Assembly (NCBI RefSeq): GCF_000340215.1
Contig: NW_006921533.1
Span: forward strand, 6,620,945-6,638,030
Length of the DNA stretch: 17,086 bases
Source of the DNA: Pseudocercospora fijiensis CIRAD86
Taxonomy: Eukaryota; Ascomycota; Dothideomycetes; Mycosphaerellales; Mycosphaerellaceae
Reading direction: 5' to 3'
Below the pieces are notes generated by a model. That model was not told the origin of the DNA. It was given only the letters and a program-made list of their open reading frames with translations, and ran no database searches. Both the position numbers and the translations under genes were made by a program. Of this stretch, positions 1-7,208 are shown piece after piece (within the stretch, counting starts at the first letter, position 1; each line of letters starts with the position of its first letter).

Positions 1-2
1 AA

Positions 3-890
3 AAGCCGAAGGTGCGGACGCGGAGGCAGCTGATGCTGAGGCGACCTAGAGGACCCCAAATTACTCTCAACCGTACACTCCCTCTTCACTCCCTCTCCCA
101 CTCCTCAACCCCCCACATCTCCCCTTACCCCGTCCCCATGGAATCTCTCCACCAAGGCTACGGCTTCATCCTCTACACCCACACCTCGACCGGCGCCCAT
201 TCAGGCATCATCCACCCCGGCGACCGCCCCCGTGACCGCGTCCTCATTTACAAAAACCGGGCCCGAATCGGTGTCCTCGACAGCCAATACCAACACCCCC
301 CCAACATCAGCATCGACTTGAAAATCGGAGATGAATTGGCGTTGCTCGTGGAGAATCTCGGACGAGTGGATTACTACTCGCGGGGGAATTCCTACGAAGA
401 TCGTCTGAGACAGCCGGAGAAAGGGATCGTGGGGAACGTCACGGTGGGGGGTGGTGGTGGGGGGCAAGTTCTGGAGAATTGGAAGGTGTATACGATTCCT
501 TTGAAAGAGCTTCCTTCACCTTCGTATTCAGAGGACGAGGACGTCGTCACGACTTCCTCCGAACCCCGTTTCTACCACGGCACCTTCAGCACCCCAAAGT
601 CATATTCATCATCTCCCGCGGCGCTGGATACGTATCTCTCCCTCCCTTCGGCAGTCAAAGGACAAGTTTTTGTCAACGGGTTTAATCTTGGTCGATATTG
701 GACTGTCGGACCTCAGCAATCTTTGTATTTGCCTGGGACGTTGTTGAAAGAGGAGGAGGAGGGGGTGAATGATGTGGTTGTGTTGGAGTTGGAGCCGGAT
801 CGTATGAATGGGATGGAAATGGTGGGTGAGGGGTTGGGGGAGAGGAAGTGGTTTAATTCTGTGGATGAGGATTGTGTGGGGTGTGTGTAA
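3..890 (+). CDS. Beta-galactosidase, GH35 family, C-terminal part (5' end outside window)
   Basis: The frame is open to the left edge, so this is the 3' part of a longer gene; the stop is TAA at 888-890. GH35 enzymes release terminal beta-linked galactose from galactosides and are usually secreted or vacuolar. The visible 295 codons cover the C-terminal beta-sandwich domains, not the catalytic barrel. Recognisable segments are MESLHQGYGFILY (about residues 46-58), LVENLGRVDYYSRG (about 115-128), FYHGTF (about 192) and the hallmark GQVFVNGFNLGRYW (nt 660-701), followed by GPQQSLYLPG, the conserved jelly-roll end of the family. Gly- and Glu-rich linkers (about 149, 247) look lineage-specific. 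The first 25 or so codons are Arg-rich and less typical, so an upstream intron boundary could lie there. Codon use is ordinary, with no sign of RIP. The family call is firm; enzyme specificity cannot be read from this part. Confidence 0.86.
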   Translation, partial: KPKVRTRRQLMLRRPRGPQITLNRTLPLHSLSHSSTPHISPYPVPMESLHQGYGFILYTHTSTGAHSGIIHPGDRPRDRVLIYKNRARIGVLDSQYQHPPNISIDLKIGDELALLVENLGRVDYYSRGNSYEDRLRQPEKGIVGNVTVGGGGGGQVLENWKVYTIPLKELPSPSYSEDEDVVTTSSEPRFYHGTFSTPKSYSSSPAALDTYLSLPSAVKGQVFVNGFNLGRYWTVGPQQSLYLPGTLLKEEEEGVNDVVVLELEPDRMNGMEMVGEGLGERKWFNSVDEDCVGCV

Positions 891-1161
891 GGTAGGCATC
901 GAAATGGTTGGTGCAGAGAAAAAAAAGCCTTGTGGGTTTCTAATTATGGATGTATGTACAGTGAGTGATGCGGATGGGTATCTTTTGAAGATGTGTCGTC
1001 GACTCCCTCTATTCCCGTCTAAACGCCTTCGCTCTCGTCCTTACTCCCTGCAGTGTGCAATGATTCGTACATAAATAGACGCTCGTAAGGGCGTACAGCT
1101 CTTCTGCTGGAAAGTGATTGACATGTGGCCGGCCCAGCTTCAGCAATCGTGTAATGCTCTC
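891..1161. other. Convergent intergenic region (3' flanks of both genes)
   Basis: These 271 bp separate two genes that converge tail to tail. An A-rich run near 919-927 and ACATAAATA near 1069-1077 could serve 3'-end formation, but no element is diagnostic. Short overlapping reading frames here have no family resemblance. Confidence 0.5.
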
Positions 1162-2238
1162 TCATTTGATTTGGGGGTGCTCGAGCTGCGCGGTCAAGCC
1201 GTCGACACCCGAATCGATTCGTCGATGGAACGGGCCATATTCATGACCTTGAGGGAGTGCATACTTGGCCCAAACGTGGTGTTCCTGTGCAGGCTGGGCC
1301 GAGAGCCTCATGCGTGCGGACTCCATGGCGTGGTCGGAGGCGCAGAGGTGCAGAGTCCAATCGAGACATTTCAAGAGCTCGAGCTTGGATCCATTGAGCG
1401 TGTCGAGCCCCACGTGGTCGCCGCAGAAGTGGTAGCGCCACCAGATGAGACTGCGTGGCGTATCATCAAGGTAATCCGCAGCAAGCATGCAAGCAGCAAG
1501 GACGTAGAGGGGCCATGCGGTTCTGGAAGTGTCGGGCGGCAGCAGGTGCTTCTCGTCTCCTGGATAGACGGTCAGTGCCTTTCCAACATGCGAACAGCTC
1601 CGACGAGGACATTGCTGCTCTTGCGAACGTGACTTACGGTTTCGGAGGAGAGTTAGAATGCTGAGGGCCAGCTGAAGCATCTCGAAGGGCAGCTGCACCT
1701 TCGACAGCGACTCCAGGAGCAACAGGTCGTCGTCCTGATCCGGATCGCCGCTCGTTATGGCTTGTTGTCGGAATAGATGGACGACGTGAGAATGGTAGTC
1801 CATGTTGTCGTCAGCACGATATTCGCGGGATGGATGTGAACGCTCTTCTGTCTCGAGGATGATGATGGCGTCCTTGTTCACGGGCGGAGGAGTGGGAAAG
1901 CGGGAGAGCTTGCCTTGAGCGTCGAGGAAGGCGTCCAGGTCATCGATGCCATACAGCGAGTCGCACTCGCTCCGCGTGGGCGAAGGTGGAAAGAGCATCG
2001 TGTCCACGATCGAAGGCAGCAGCTGGGTGAGATGCGAAGTGCACTGCTTGGCTAGAAGTGGCGTATAGCGAAATGCGAAGTGGGAGTGGTTGGAGTGGAT
2101 GCATGTGCTTTGGCTTGGCTGCCATTGGCGCCCATGGCTCGCTCGCAACAGCCTCTCCTGTTGATCGATATCGACATCGCTTGCGGAAAGCGCAGGACAA
2201 TTGGAACTCGCTGGTTGCAGTGGCCGGGCTGCATACAC
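1162..2238 (-). CDS. PCL/Pho85-type cyclin-domain protein (one intron, 332 aa spliced)
   Basis: Exons are 2238-1638 and 1559-1162; splicing gives 332 residues and a TGA stop. The cyclin box spans roughly residues 185-275. FEMLQLALSILTLLRN just before the intron resembles an early cyclin helix. WPLYVLAACMLAADYLDD (about 216-233) matches the conserved helix-3 'hAAhhhAxKYLDD' pattern, and LNGSKLELLKCLDWTLHL (about 256-273) matches the 'LNxxExxFLxxLxWxLxV' pattern of Pho80/Pcl cyclins. Such cyclins bind and direct a CDK such as Pho85 in cell-cycle, phosphate or polarity control; which one applies here cannot be told. The start is uncertain: the next Met is residue 81 (1998), but residues 53-80 (FAFRYTPLLAKQCTSHL...) look coding, so I keep the long start, or an upstream spliced exon exists. 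The promoter side abuts a MITE and a RIP-mutated repeat block. Confidence 0.74.
   Translation of the reverse strand: MYAARPLQPASSNCPALSASDVDIDQQERLLRASHGRQWQPSQSTCIHSNHSHFAFRYTPLLAKQCTSHLTQLLPSIVDTMLFPPSPTRSECDSLYGIDDLDAFLDAQGKLSRFPTPPPVNKDAIIILETEERSHPSREYRADDNMDYHSHVVHLFRQQAITSGDPDQDDDLLLLESLSKVQLPFEMLQLALSILTLLRNRKSRSQEQQCPRRSCSHVGKALTVYPGDEKHLLPPDTSRTAWPLYVLAACMLAADYLDDTPRSLIWWRYHFCGDHVGLDTLNGSKLELLKCLDWTLHLCASDHAMESARMRLSAQPAQEHHVWAKYALPQGHEYGPFHRRIDSGVDGLTAQLEHPQIK
1560..1637 (-). other. Spliceosomal intron in the cyclin gene (78 nt)
   Basis: On the minus strand the donor is GTAAGT (from 1637), the branch site CTGAC lies at 1575-1571, and the acceptor is CCAG ending at 1560, with the branch A about 11 nt from the AG. 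It is a phase-1 intron. The length is a multiple of three and contains no stop, so an unspliced reading also stays open, but its 26 residues (RKSRSQEQQC...) are unlike a cyclin and splicing joins two cyclin helices cleanly. Confidence 0.78.
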
Positions 2239-2250
2239 TGCCTGCCATAC

Positions 2251-2265
2251 TGTACTGTACTGTAC
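2251..2265. repeat. TGTAC pentamer tract (3 copies)
   Basis: Three head-to-tail TGTAC units end exactly at the left border of the MITE; the last TA (2263-2264) acts as its target duplication. The tract may be a TA-rich hot spot for insertion. Confidence 0.7.
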
Positions 2266-2310
2266 AGTGCGATTAAGCGAGATGGCGGACGGGGGTGATC
2301 CCCGTAAACG
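2265..2310 (+). repeat. MITE left terminal inverted repeat (unmutated)
   Basis: 46 bp that retain TGG, TGA and CAG trinucleotides, pairing with the right arm at 2399-2444. It appears to preserve the ancestral sequence. Confidence 0.78.
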
Positions 2311-2313
2311 GCA

Positions 2314-2394
2314 GCTAGCTTGAAAACGTTAGACGTGGACTTTTTAAAGATGCGGATAATTCCTTTGGGTAGTACGCTAGCTTCAAACAGTTAG
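2314..2394 (+). repeat. Internal direct repeat of the MITE (2314-2332 and 2376-2394)
   Basis: Both copies begin GCTAGCTT, share a central AAAC, and end GTTAG; they are 19 bp each and lie just inside each inverted repeat. Subterminal direct repeats of this sort are often transposase binding sites, which is an inference here. Confidence 0.55.
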
Positions 2395-2398
2395 ATCC

Positions 2399-2444
2399 CG
2401 TTTTTAGGGATTACCCCCGTCCGCTATCTCGCTTAATCGTACTA
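2399..2444 (-). repeat. MITE right terminal inverted repeat (RIP-mutated)
   Basis: Inverted copy of 2265-2310. Four of its differences are TpG to TpA or CpA to TpA relative to the left arm, for example GATGGCGG against GATAGCGG in the same orientation. Confidence 0.78.
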
Positions 2445-2446
2445 TA

Positions 2447-2697
2447 GTACTCGGGACTTATATAAAGCGTATCTAACTAACTAGACCGCTTAGATCTTAC
2501 TAGGTTTTACAGAATACGTAAGCATACTAAGGAAAGCGTAATCGGAGCACGTATCTATATAGTTTACTAGGTAGATTGCTCCTCTTTTACTCTTATAGGA
2601 CCTAAATAGTATCCCTATACCGCTATAAGTAGTATATCTCTTATTATCTAGTTACTACCCGAATATTAGAGGGTATAAAAGATATATAACTAGCTAG
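2447..2697. other. Unassigned RIP-mutated sequence with TATA-like motifs
   Basis: No reading frame or repeat partner is recognised. TATATAAAG near 2459 and GTATAAAAGATATATAA near 2672-2688 look like TATA boxes and might belong to a decayed LTR promoter of the downstream Gypsy element, but AT-rich RIP sequence yields such motifs by chance. Confidence 0.4.
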
Positions 2698-2815
2698 GTA
2701 AAGCTAGGGTCTTAGTACCTTAGGCAGGGCTTAGCGCCTAGCATTAGCCTAACTTCCTAACTTTCCTTTTCCTTCTTTATAGACCCTATCGAATACTATA
2801 CGCTTTTAGACTATA
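2698..2815 (+). repeat. Direct repeat copy 1 (about 115 bp)
   Basis: Begins GTAAAGCTAGGGTCTTAG and is clearly similar to 3276-3390 for about 115 bp, fading after a shared CTATCGAATACTA block. It is not found elsewhere in the window. It could be an LTR remnant, or a tandem leader repeat of the Gypsy element whose gag starts at about 3701. Confidence 0.7.
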
Positions 2816-3275
2816 CTATCTACCTACTTATCTAACCTATATTATAACTAGACTCCTTATCGTTCTCGCTCTATACTAGCTTCTATCTAATAGGCCGCTA
2901 TTAATTACTTAAAGCTTCTCGAGATAGCCTAGACTCTAGCTACTAGCTTAGCTAATAAGTTAACCTCTTCTATTATCGAAGAAGTATCTCGTTCTTCGTA
3001 AGAATCTCTACCTCCTATAAGGGTTACTATAATACTCGGAATACCGCTAAGAAGCCTTCTTAGACAGTTCTTTAAGTAGGTAGAAAAGCAGCTAGAATAG
3101 TAGCTAAAAGAGGAAGATTATAAGTAGCTTATAAAGATAGAAGAGTACTTTATAAAAGAGCGATATAATTGCAATTAGATCTATATACTATCGATAAAGA
3201 ATTAGAAGGAGTTACGCTTCTTTAAAGGTGTTAGGGCTAAAGGGGCTATACGTAACTAGCATGTAATTAGGCCGA
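2816..3275. other. Spacer between direct repeats, degraded possible coding remnant
   Basis: From about 2990 to 3235 a plus-strand frame becomes open if TAG/TAA are read as RIP-made stops, giving charged, Glu/Lys-rich sequence such as LRQFFK and EEYFIKERYN. It is in the same phase as the downstream gag, but no family is recognisable. Confidence 0.3.
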
Positions 3276-3390
3276 GTAAAGCTAGGGTCTTAGTGCCTTA
3301 GGCAGGGCTTAGCGCTTAGCGTTAGGCTAACTAGTCTGCCTTCCTCCTTCTCCTCCTAGTTCTCTATCGAATACTACTTATACCTACTAC
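3276..3390 (+). repeat. Direct repeat copy 2 (about 115 bp)
   Basis: Second copy of 2698-2815, spaced 578 bp start to start. It also has a local inverted pair, CGAATACTA near 3367 and TAGTATTCG near 3427. The copies differ by substitutions beyond simple RIP transitions, so they diverged before or independently of RIP. Confidence 0.7.
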
Positions 3391-3700
3391 TACCCTATCT
3401 ACCTGCTAATATAACCCTTCTTATATAGTATTCGATCTACCCTTTAAGGCTAGTAGCTAGATAGTCCTTATTTTAAGCTTTTAGCGGTATAGCTACGGAA
3501 ACTATCAATTTAACTATATTACGCCCGAAGAACGGGACCTATACGTACTACTCTATTAAAACAACTGTACTAATTATTAAGCAAGGCCTTCTATACGGCC
3601 TATTATACTAAGTTAAGCACATTAGGCCGATACTCGCTAATTCCGCTATATCCGTACTATAAGGGGCTATAATATATTATTAGTGCTACCCCTTATTATA
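3391..3700. other. RIP-mutated leader upstream of gag, no gene seen
   Basis: No homology is recognised. It lies between the second direct repeat and the inferred gag start and is most simply the 5' leader of Gypsy-1. Confidence 0.35.
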
Positions 3701-3775
3701 ATAGCCGGCTTATTACGAAACAACAATCGCGGCGCCGCTAGTAGCGCTAGCAATAACAACGCTAGTAGCACAGTG

Positions 3776-3855
3776 CCTACTAAAGTGCCTACTAGAGCAC
3801 CTACTAAAGTGCCTCCTACTAAAGAGCCTACCGAAGAGCCTACTAAAGAAGAACC
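3776..3855 (+). repeat. 12-bp coding repeat (Pro-Thr-Lys-Val/Glu) in Gag N-terminus
   Basis: About six units of CCTACTAAAGTG type encode PTKV, PTRA, PTKV, PTKE, PTEE, PTKE. The tract keeps several GTG and GCA trinucleotides, i.e. CpA in GCA/ACA context, which are spared throughout the block. Confidence 0.7.
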
Positions 3856-4894
3856 TATAATTCTAGGTAATAATCCGGAATTGCCTATTAACGACATTCT
3901 TAACAATATTATTAATCGACGATATAGCTAACTAGCCTTTAGGCCTTAACTATTAGGGAGACTTTAAGAAGCTACTTAAAACAGGCTTACTACCCTACGT
4001 TAAGAATAATAGCTAAAGGATAACCTCCTCGAGCTCTATCGCCTTTAGGAAGCCCTAATAACTACTACTAAACTAATAGTAGGACCTTCTTTACTACCTA
4101 TCTAAAAGAAGGATGCTAAACTTAAGGACTGCACTATATTTAATAGCTCTAGTCGAAAGCAGTATAACGACTATATTCGTAACTGTAAACTCAACTAGCG
4201 TAATGCACTAAGAGCGCTACTAGACGATTATTCCTTAGTCGTACACGCTATATAGTATATTAATAGCGACCTAAAGCGTATATAGGATAACTATTTCGAC
4301 TCCCTCGACAACTAGACCGCTATTTAGTAGCAGACCTACAAAACTATTATGCTAGACACCCTTAGAAACCCTATACTAAGGCAATAATATACTTAGGACC
4401 TATATCTTCGAGCTAAATAGAAGACTAATTAATCGGCTCGCTTATTTAAGGCCTATTTAAAGACCCTTAAGAATAACCTTCCGGCTAAGACTAATTCTAT
4501 ATAGATCTCGGAAATACGCCCTAAGCTTAGGTAGGAGCTTATTCTCGAATTAGACCGTCGCCGTATATTCGAATAGGCTAATCTAATACGTATTTAATTT
4601 ATAGTCGAAGTAGAAATAGCCGAACGAGCTATCTAGCTTTAATAACGATTAGAATCGAGGATCCGACTAGCTAGTACTAACCGTAGCAATCGTAGCTACA
4701 GAGGAAACTAAGGTTCCTACTAAGACAACAATACTAATAATAGGAACAGTAATAGCGACCGTAGAAGAGGCCGTAGCCGGCGGCTATATAGAGGAGGCCG
4801 CGATAGGGGCCGTAGAAGGGGCTCGTATCCCTACAATACTAACCGCTCTACTAATAATAATAATAGCTACGGCAGTCTACTAACCGGATTAAAG

Positions 4895-4936
4895 TGCTTT
4901 AATTGTAATAGCACTAGCTATCTACTAGGCTAATAC
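4895..4936 (+). other. Gag CCHC zinc knuckle with His and last Cys changed to Tyr
   Basis: Reads CFNCNSTSYLLG-stop-Y. The first two Cys are kept at the CX2C spacing. The expected His is TAT (Tyr) and the last Cys is TAC (Tyr), both explained by CAT to TAT and TGC to TAC. The knuckle would no longer bind zinc or RNA. Confidence 0.75.
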
Positions 4937-5007
4937 GACAAACCTAAGGACTAGGCCCGAATTAATCGTGCTTCCGCTAAATACCGAAAGCACCTCTTAG
5001 CGGCTAA

Positions 5008-6126
5008 CGCTACCCCTATAGGCTAACCTTCGAAAAAAGATTAGGCGTCGTACTAACTGTTAGCCTTGTGCGGCGTAAAACTATCGACATTATGCTAGCT
5101 ATTATACGTACCTGTCTTATATAGGATACGTATAGAACTAACTATTAAACTAGGGTTATACTAGATCTAGGAAATTTAGTTAGTGCCCTTATCAATTACC
5201 GCCTAGCTAAGCAATTAGACCTCCGACAATTGCCTAGAACTAACATGCTAACCCTTACTTAGTTTAATAACGCTCGGCACTTAACCTATAGAGCCTGCTA
5301 TATTCCTATAGTTCTAAGGGACGACCTCGGTAATAAGCGCCTACTAGACTTTACTACCTACGTAGTAGACATAGACAGCCTCCTATCCGATATTATTATT
5401 AGCAACCCTATTCTTAAGTACTACGCTATAGCTATAGACCTAGGCCTCTAGAAGTAGCGATTTAGAATCGCTAGGAAAGAGGATATTAATAATATTAATG
5501 TTAGCGAGTGCCCTAATAATATTAGGGTCTTGTTTATTAGCAACCTAATACTAGCCTCCGCCTTAGCTAACCCGACTACCGACCTGCTTAGTAGTAATAA
5601 CGAAGAACCTGTGCCCTCTAATAGTATAGACCCTAATTAGCTTGCTCGTATACTAGAGCCTATTCGAGAGACCTATATTAATGTGTTTAAACACTACCTA
5701 GTATCGACATTGCCTATATTTAAAGAGACGGATTATAAGATTGATATTATAGAGGGCAAAGAGGTTCCTTTTAGACTACTCTATAACCTTGGTAAGCGCA
5801 AGCTTGCTATATTACGTAAGTACCTAGAAGAAAACCTAGCTAATAGTCGTATTCGGTATAGTAATAGTCCTACTAGTATACCTATCCTATTCGTACTAAA
5901 GAAGGATAGTAGCCTACGCCTATATGTTAATTATCGTAGGCTTAATGCTATTACTATTAAAGACCGCTGTCTACTCCCGCTTATTAATAAGACCCTCGAC
6001 CGCCTTTCTAGCGCTTACTACTATACTGTATTAGATATTAAGGATGCATACTATCGCATCTACATTCGTAAAGGCGATGAATAGAAAACAGCCTTCTATA
6101 CTCGCTATAGCTATTTCGAGTACTTA
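5008..6126 (+). pseudogene. Gypsy-1 Pol fragment: aspartic protease and N-terminal reverse transcriptase
   Basis: The frame is -1 to gag. Protease: RVILDLGNLVSALIN at about 5152-5196, where the catalytic D-S/T-G appears as DLG, followed by YRLAKQLDLRQLP. The RT section is open from about 5641: FKETDYKIDIIEGKEVPF, then LYNLGKRKLAILRKYLEENL, SSLRLYVNYRRLNAITIKD (first fingers motifs, with the usual D of VDYR read as N), and TVLDIKDAYYRIYIRKGDE (motif A, first catalytic Asp present). A TAG follows where Trp is expected. The match ends after FEYL at 6126, before motif B and the Y-x-D-D motif, so the polymerase is incomplete even without RIP. Confidence 0.88.
5033..5044 (+). other. Candidate gag-pol -1 frameshift site (A6 run then stop)
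   Basis: Gag phase reads AAA AAA GAT TAG here; the pol phase, one base back, is open from 5008 and continues through protease. The overlap of the two frames is only about 35 nt and contains the A6 run, a plausible slippage point. It is not a canonical X XXY YYZ heptamer in the gag phase, so this is an inference. Confidence 0.4.
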
Positions 6127-6881
6127 GACTCTGCTAGCCTTTCGTAGTAGAAACATTTATAGGAAATTAAAAGAAATTATTAAAAACTATAGCTCTTATT
6201 AATAACGGCGTAACTAGCTACTCGTTTATAGATTACGACTATACGAGAGAGCTCGGCTTAACGTTCTAAGACCTTACGTACGCTCGGGAGTTAGAAATGT
6301 TTAACAGTACGACCGCGGCCGCTAGTAAGGTAACCTAGATCTACTACTTATCTATTACTATCGGCCTGTATACCGAATATATTATATTTTTCCTTACGAA
6401 ACTCCCGAAGACTTACCCCGTTATTCTTAGTCTTCCTTAGCTTAAAAAGTATAACCCGGTTATCGACTAGGCCTCCGAATCTCTATCCTTTACGAGCAAG
6501 TATTACGCTAAGTACTACTTTAACGAATCTAGTTCTACCTCCGATACTCCCCGAGATCGTACCGTATTCGCTATTAGCGCGGCTGCCTTCTCGCGTCTTG
6601 CCCGCGACAAACGTACTTAGATCTTCGCTATAACAATATAGGATGTTAAGAAGGCTATCCGAAAGTTCGACGAAGAACTAACGGATCTAAGAACGAAACT
6701 ACCGAAGGAGTATTAGTACCGACTCTACTAGTTTTCGAAGAAGAACGCCGACATTCTACTACTATACCGGCTAGGTATCGACTACAAAATCGAACTAATC
6801 GACGGCAAGCCGCCGCCGTACGGCCCTCTCTACTCGATGTCTCGAGATAAGCTCCTCGTACTAAAGAAATACCTAGAAGAT
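6127..6881 (+). pseudogene. Gypsy-2 Pol, 5' part: protease and RT connection, cut by Copia
   Basis: One frame (codon starts at 6201, 6861) is readable from about 6129. Protease core: ALINNGVTSYSFIDYDYTRE near 6192-6251; by family the catalytic motif is LIDSGA, so Asp is now Asn. Then LTKLPKTYPVILSLP and KKYNPVID (about 6397-6460), the conserved protease C-terminal part. After a variable linker, YRLGIDYKIELIDGKPPPYG and LYSMSRDKLLVLKKYLED (about 6763-6881) give the RT N-terminus. The frame is interrupted at the codons for E-D by the Copia LTR and resumes at 12206. Stops fall at expected Trp/Gln positions. Confidence 0.85.
6877..6881. repeat. Target-site duplication AAGAT, left copy
   Basis: AAGAT directly precedes the first Copia LTR and is repeated at 12201-12205. 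Five bases is the usual LTR-retrotransposon duplication. Confidence 0.85.
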
Positions 6882-7004
6882 ACTTAATATAAACTGTGAT
6901 ATATTTAGAAGAGGGCTAATCTATAGGAAGCCCGAAAGATAAAGTGCGCAGTTTTAGCCTTAGGCATTATGCACGTAATACTATATACACTATATACTTC
7001 AAGT
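6882..7004 (-). repeat. Copia 3' LTR (123 bp)
   Basis: Plus-strand ends ACTTAAT...CTTCAAGT. It pairs with 12078-12200 without gaps; 10 differences, all transitions. The usual TG...CA termini are not visible, either because RIP changed them or because the border is off by one or two bases. Confidence 0.88.
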
Positions 7005-7014
7005 TACCCCCTTA
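7005..7014 (-). other. Copia polypurine tract
   Basis: Minus strand AAGGGGGTA immediately precedes the 3' LTR, the place and composition expected of the plus-strand primer. Confidence 0.65.
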
Positions 7015-7066
7015 TCGCGTGCATATAGCTAAACAAGCAAAGCAAACAAAGGGGTGTTAGGTGTAG

Positions 7067-7140
7067 AAACAACTAGACCACTTTTAGGCTATTGTAACAA
7101 AGCAAACAACTAGACTACTTTTAGGCTATTATAACAAAGC
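7067..7140. repeat. 37-bp tandem repeat (2 copies) in Copia 3' untranslated region
   Basis: Copies at 7067-7103 and 7104-7140 differ at two sites only (GACCAC/GACTAC and ATTGTAAC/ATTATAAC), both of RIP type. A short CAAA-rich run follows at 7145-7170. The role is unknown. Confidence 0.8.
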
Positions 7141-7208
7141 AATCTAACAAACAAACAAACATGTCGAGCTAGTATAATAAAACCATCCTTTTAGTACTTA
7201 GCAGCAGG

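Larger units (their letters stand above)
2265..2444. mobile_element. Tc1/mariner-type MITE, 180 bp, TA target duplication
   Basis: A non-coding element bounded by 46-bp terminal inverted repeats. It begins CAGTGCGATTAAGCGAG, and the reverse complement of its right end begins TAGTACGATTAAGCGAG. TA dinucleotides flank both ends (2263-2264, 2445-2446), the target duplication of Tc1/mariner transposons; a CAGTG-type terminus is also usual in that superfamily. There is no transposase, so it would need a full-length relative in trans. The two arms differ at 7 of 46 positions and 6 of these are C/T or G/A transitions, with the right arm carrying nearly all the mutated states. The exact superfamily is inferred from TSD and terminus only. 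Confidence 0.77.
3701..5044 (+). pseudogene. Gypsy-1 Gag (capsid/nucleocapsid), RIP-inactivated
   Basis: One frame (codon starts at 3701, 4121, 4895) runs about 445 codons with TAG/TAA at sites fitting Gln or Trp. Order: Asn/Ala/Ser-rich N-terminus; a Pro-Thr-Lys tetrapeptide repeat (3776-3855); a probable coiled coil (about 3940-4060, e.g. LKDNLLELYRL); a capsid-like segment from 4121 containing RKQYNDYIRNCKLN and LKRI then NYFD; an Arg/Gly/Asn-rich basic tract (4680-4870); and a zinc knuckle (4895-4936). The start is inferred: ATA at 3701 followed by GCC GGC looks like an ATG lost to TpG to TpA change. An uninterrupted 3683-3931 stretch is only the N-terminal part of this gag, not a separate gene. 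The likely stop is TAG 5042-5044, just after an A6 run. Confidence 0.75.
3701..6126 (+). mobile_element. Gypsy-1: truncated Ty3/Gypsy retrotransposon (gag, protease, start of RT)
   Basis: The order gag - zinc knuckle - protease - RT is that of a Ty3/Gypsy element. The body stops within RT, a few residues after the GDE-K-AF segment, where Gypsy-2 sequence begins. RNase H, integrase and 3' LTR of this family are not present in the window; the 5' LTR is not resolved and may include the repeats at 2698 and 3276. Gag is in one frame and pol in the -1 frame, as in many such elements. Confidence 0.85.

Noticed and set aside
201..467. Minus-strand open frame antisense to the GH35 gene
   Set aside because: It lies fully opposite well-supported GH35 coding sequence and has no recognisable motif; the same holds for the frames at 609-899 (-) and 479-685 (+).
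1114..1632. 172-codon plus-strand open frame
   Set aside because: Antisense to the cyclin exons and intron; no family resemblance, whereas the opposite strand has a cyclin box and a proper intron.
2673..2690. Genuine TATA promoter
   Set aside because: The motif is good but RIP-mutated AT-rich DNA yields many such strings; without a second LTR copy or transcript start it cannot be supported as a feature of its own.
3667..3906. Minus-strand frame with Leu/Gly/Val-rich membrane-like repeats
   Set aside because: It is the mirror of the Pro-Thr-Lys coding repeat in Gypsy-1 Gag; the hydrophobicity is a by-product of that repeat.
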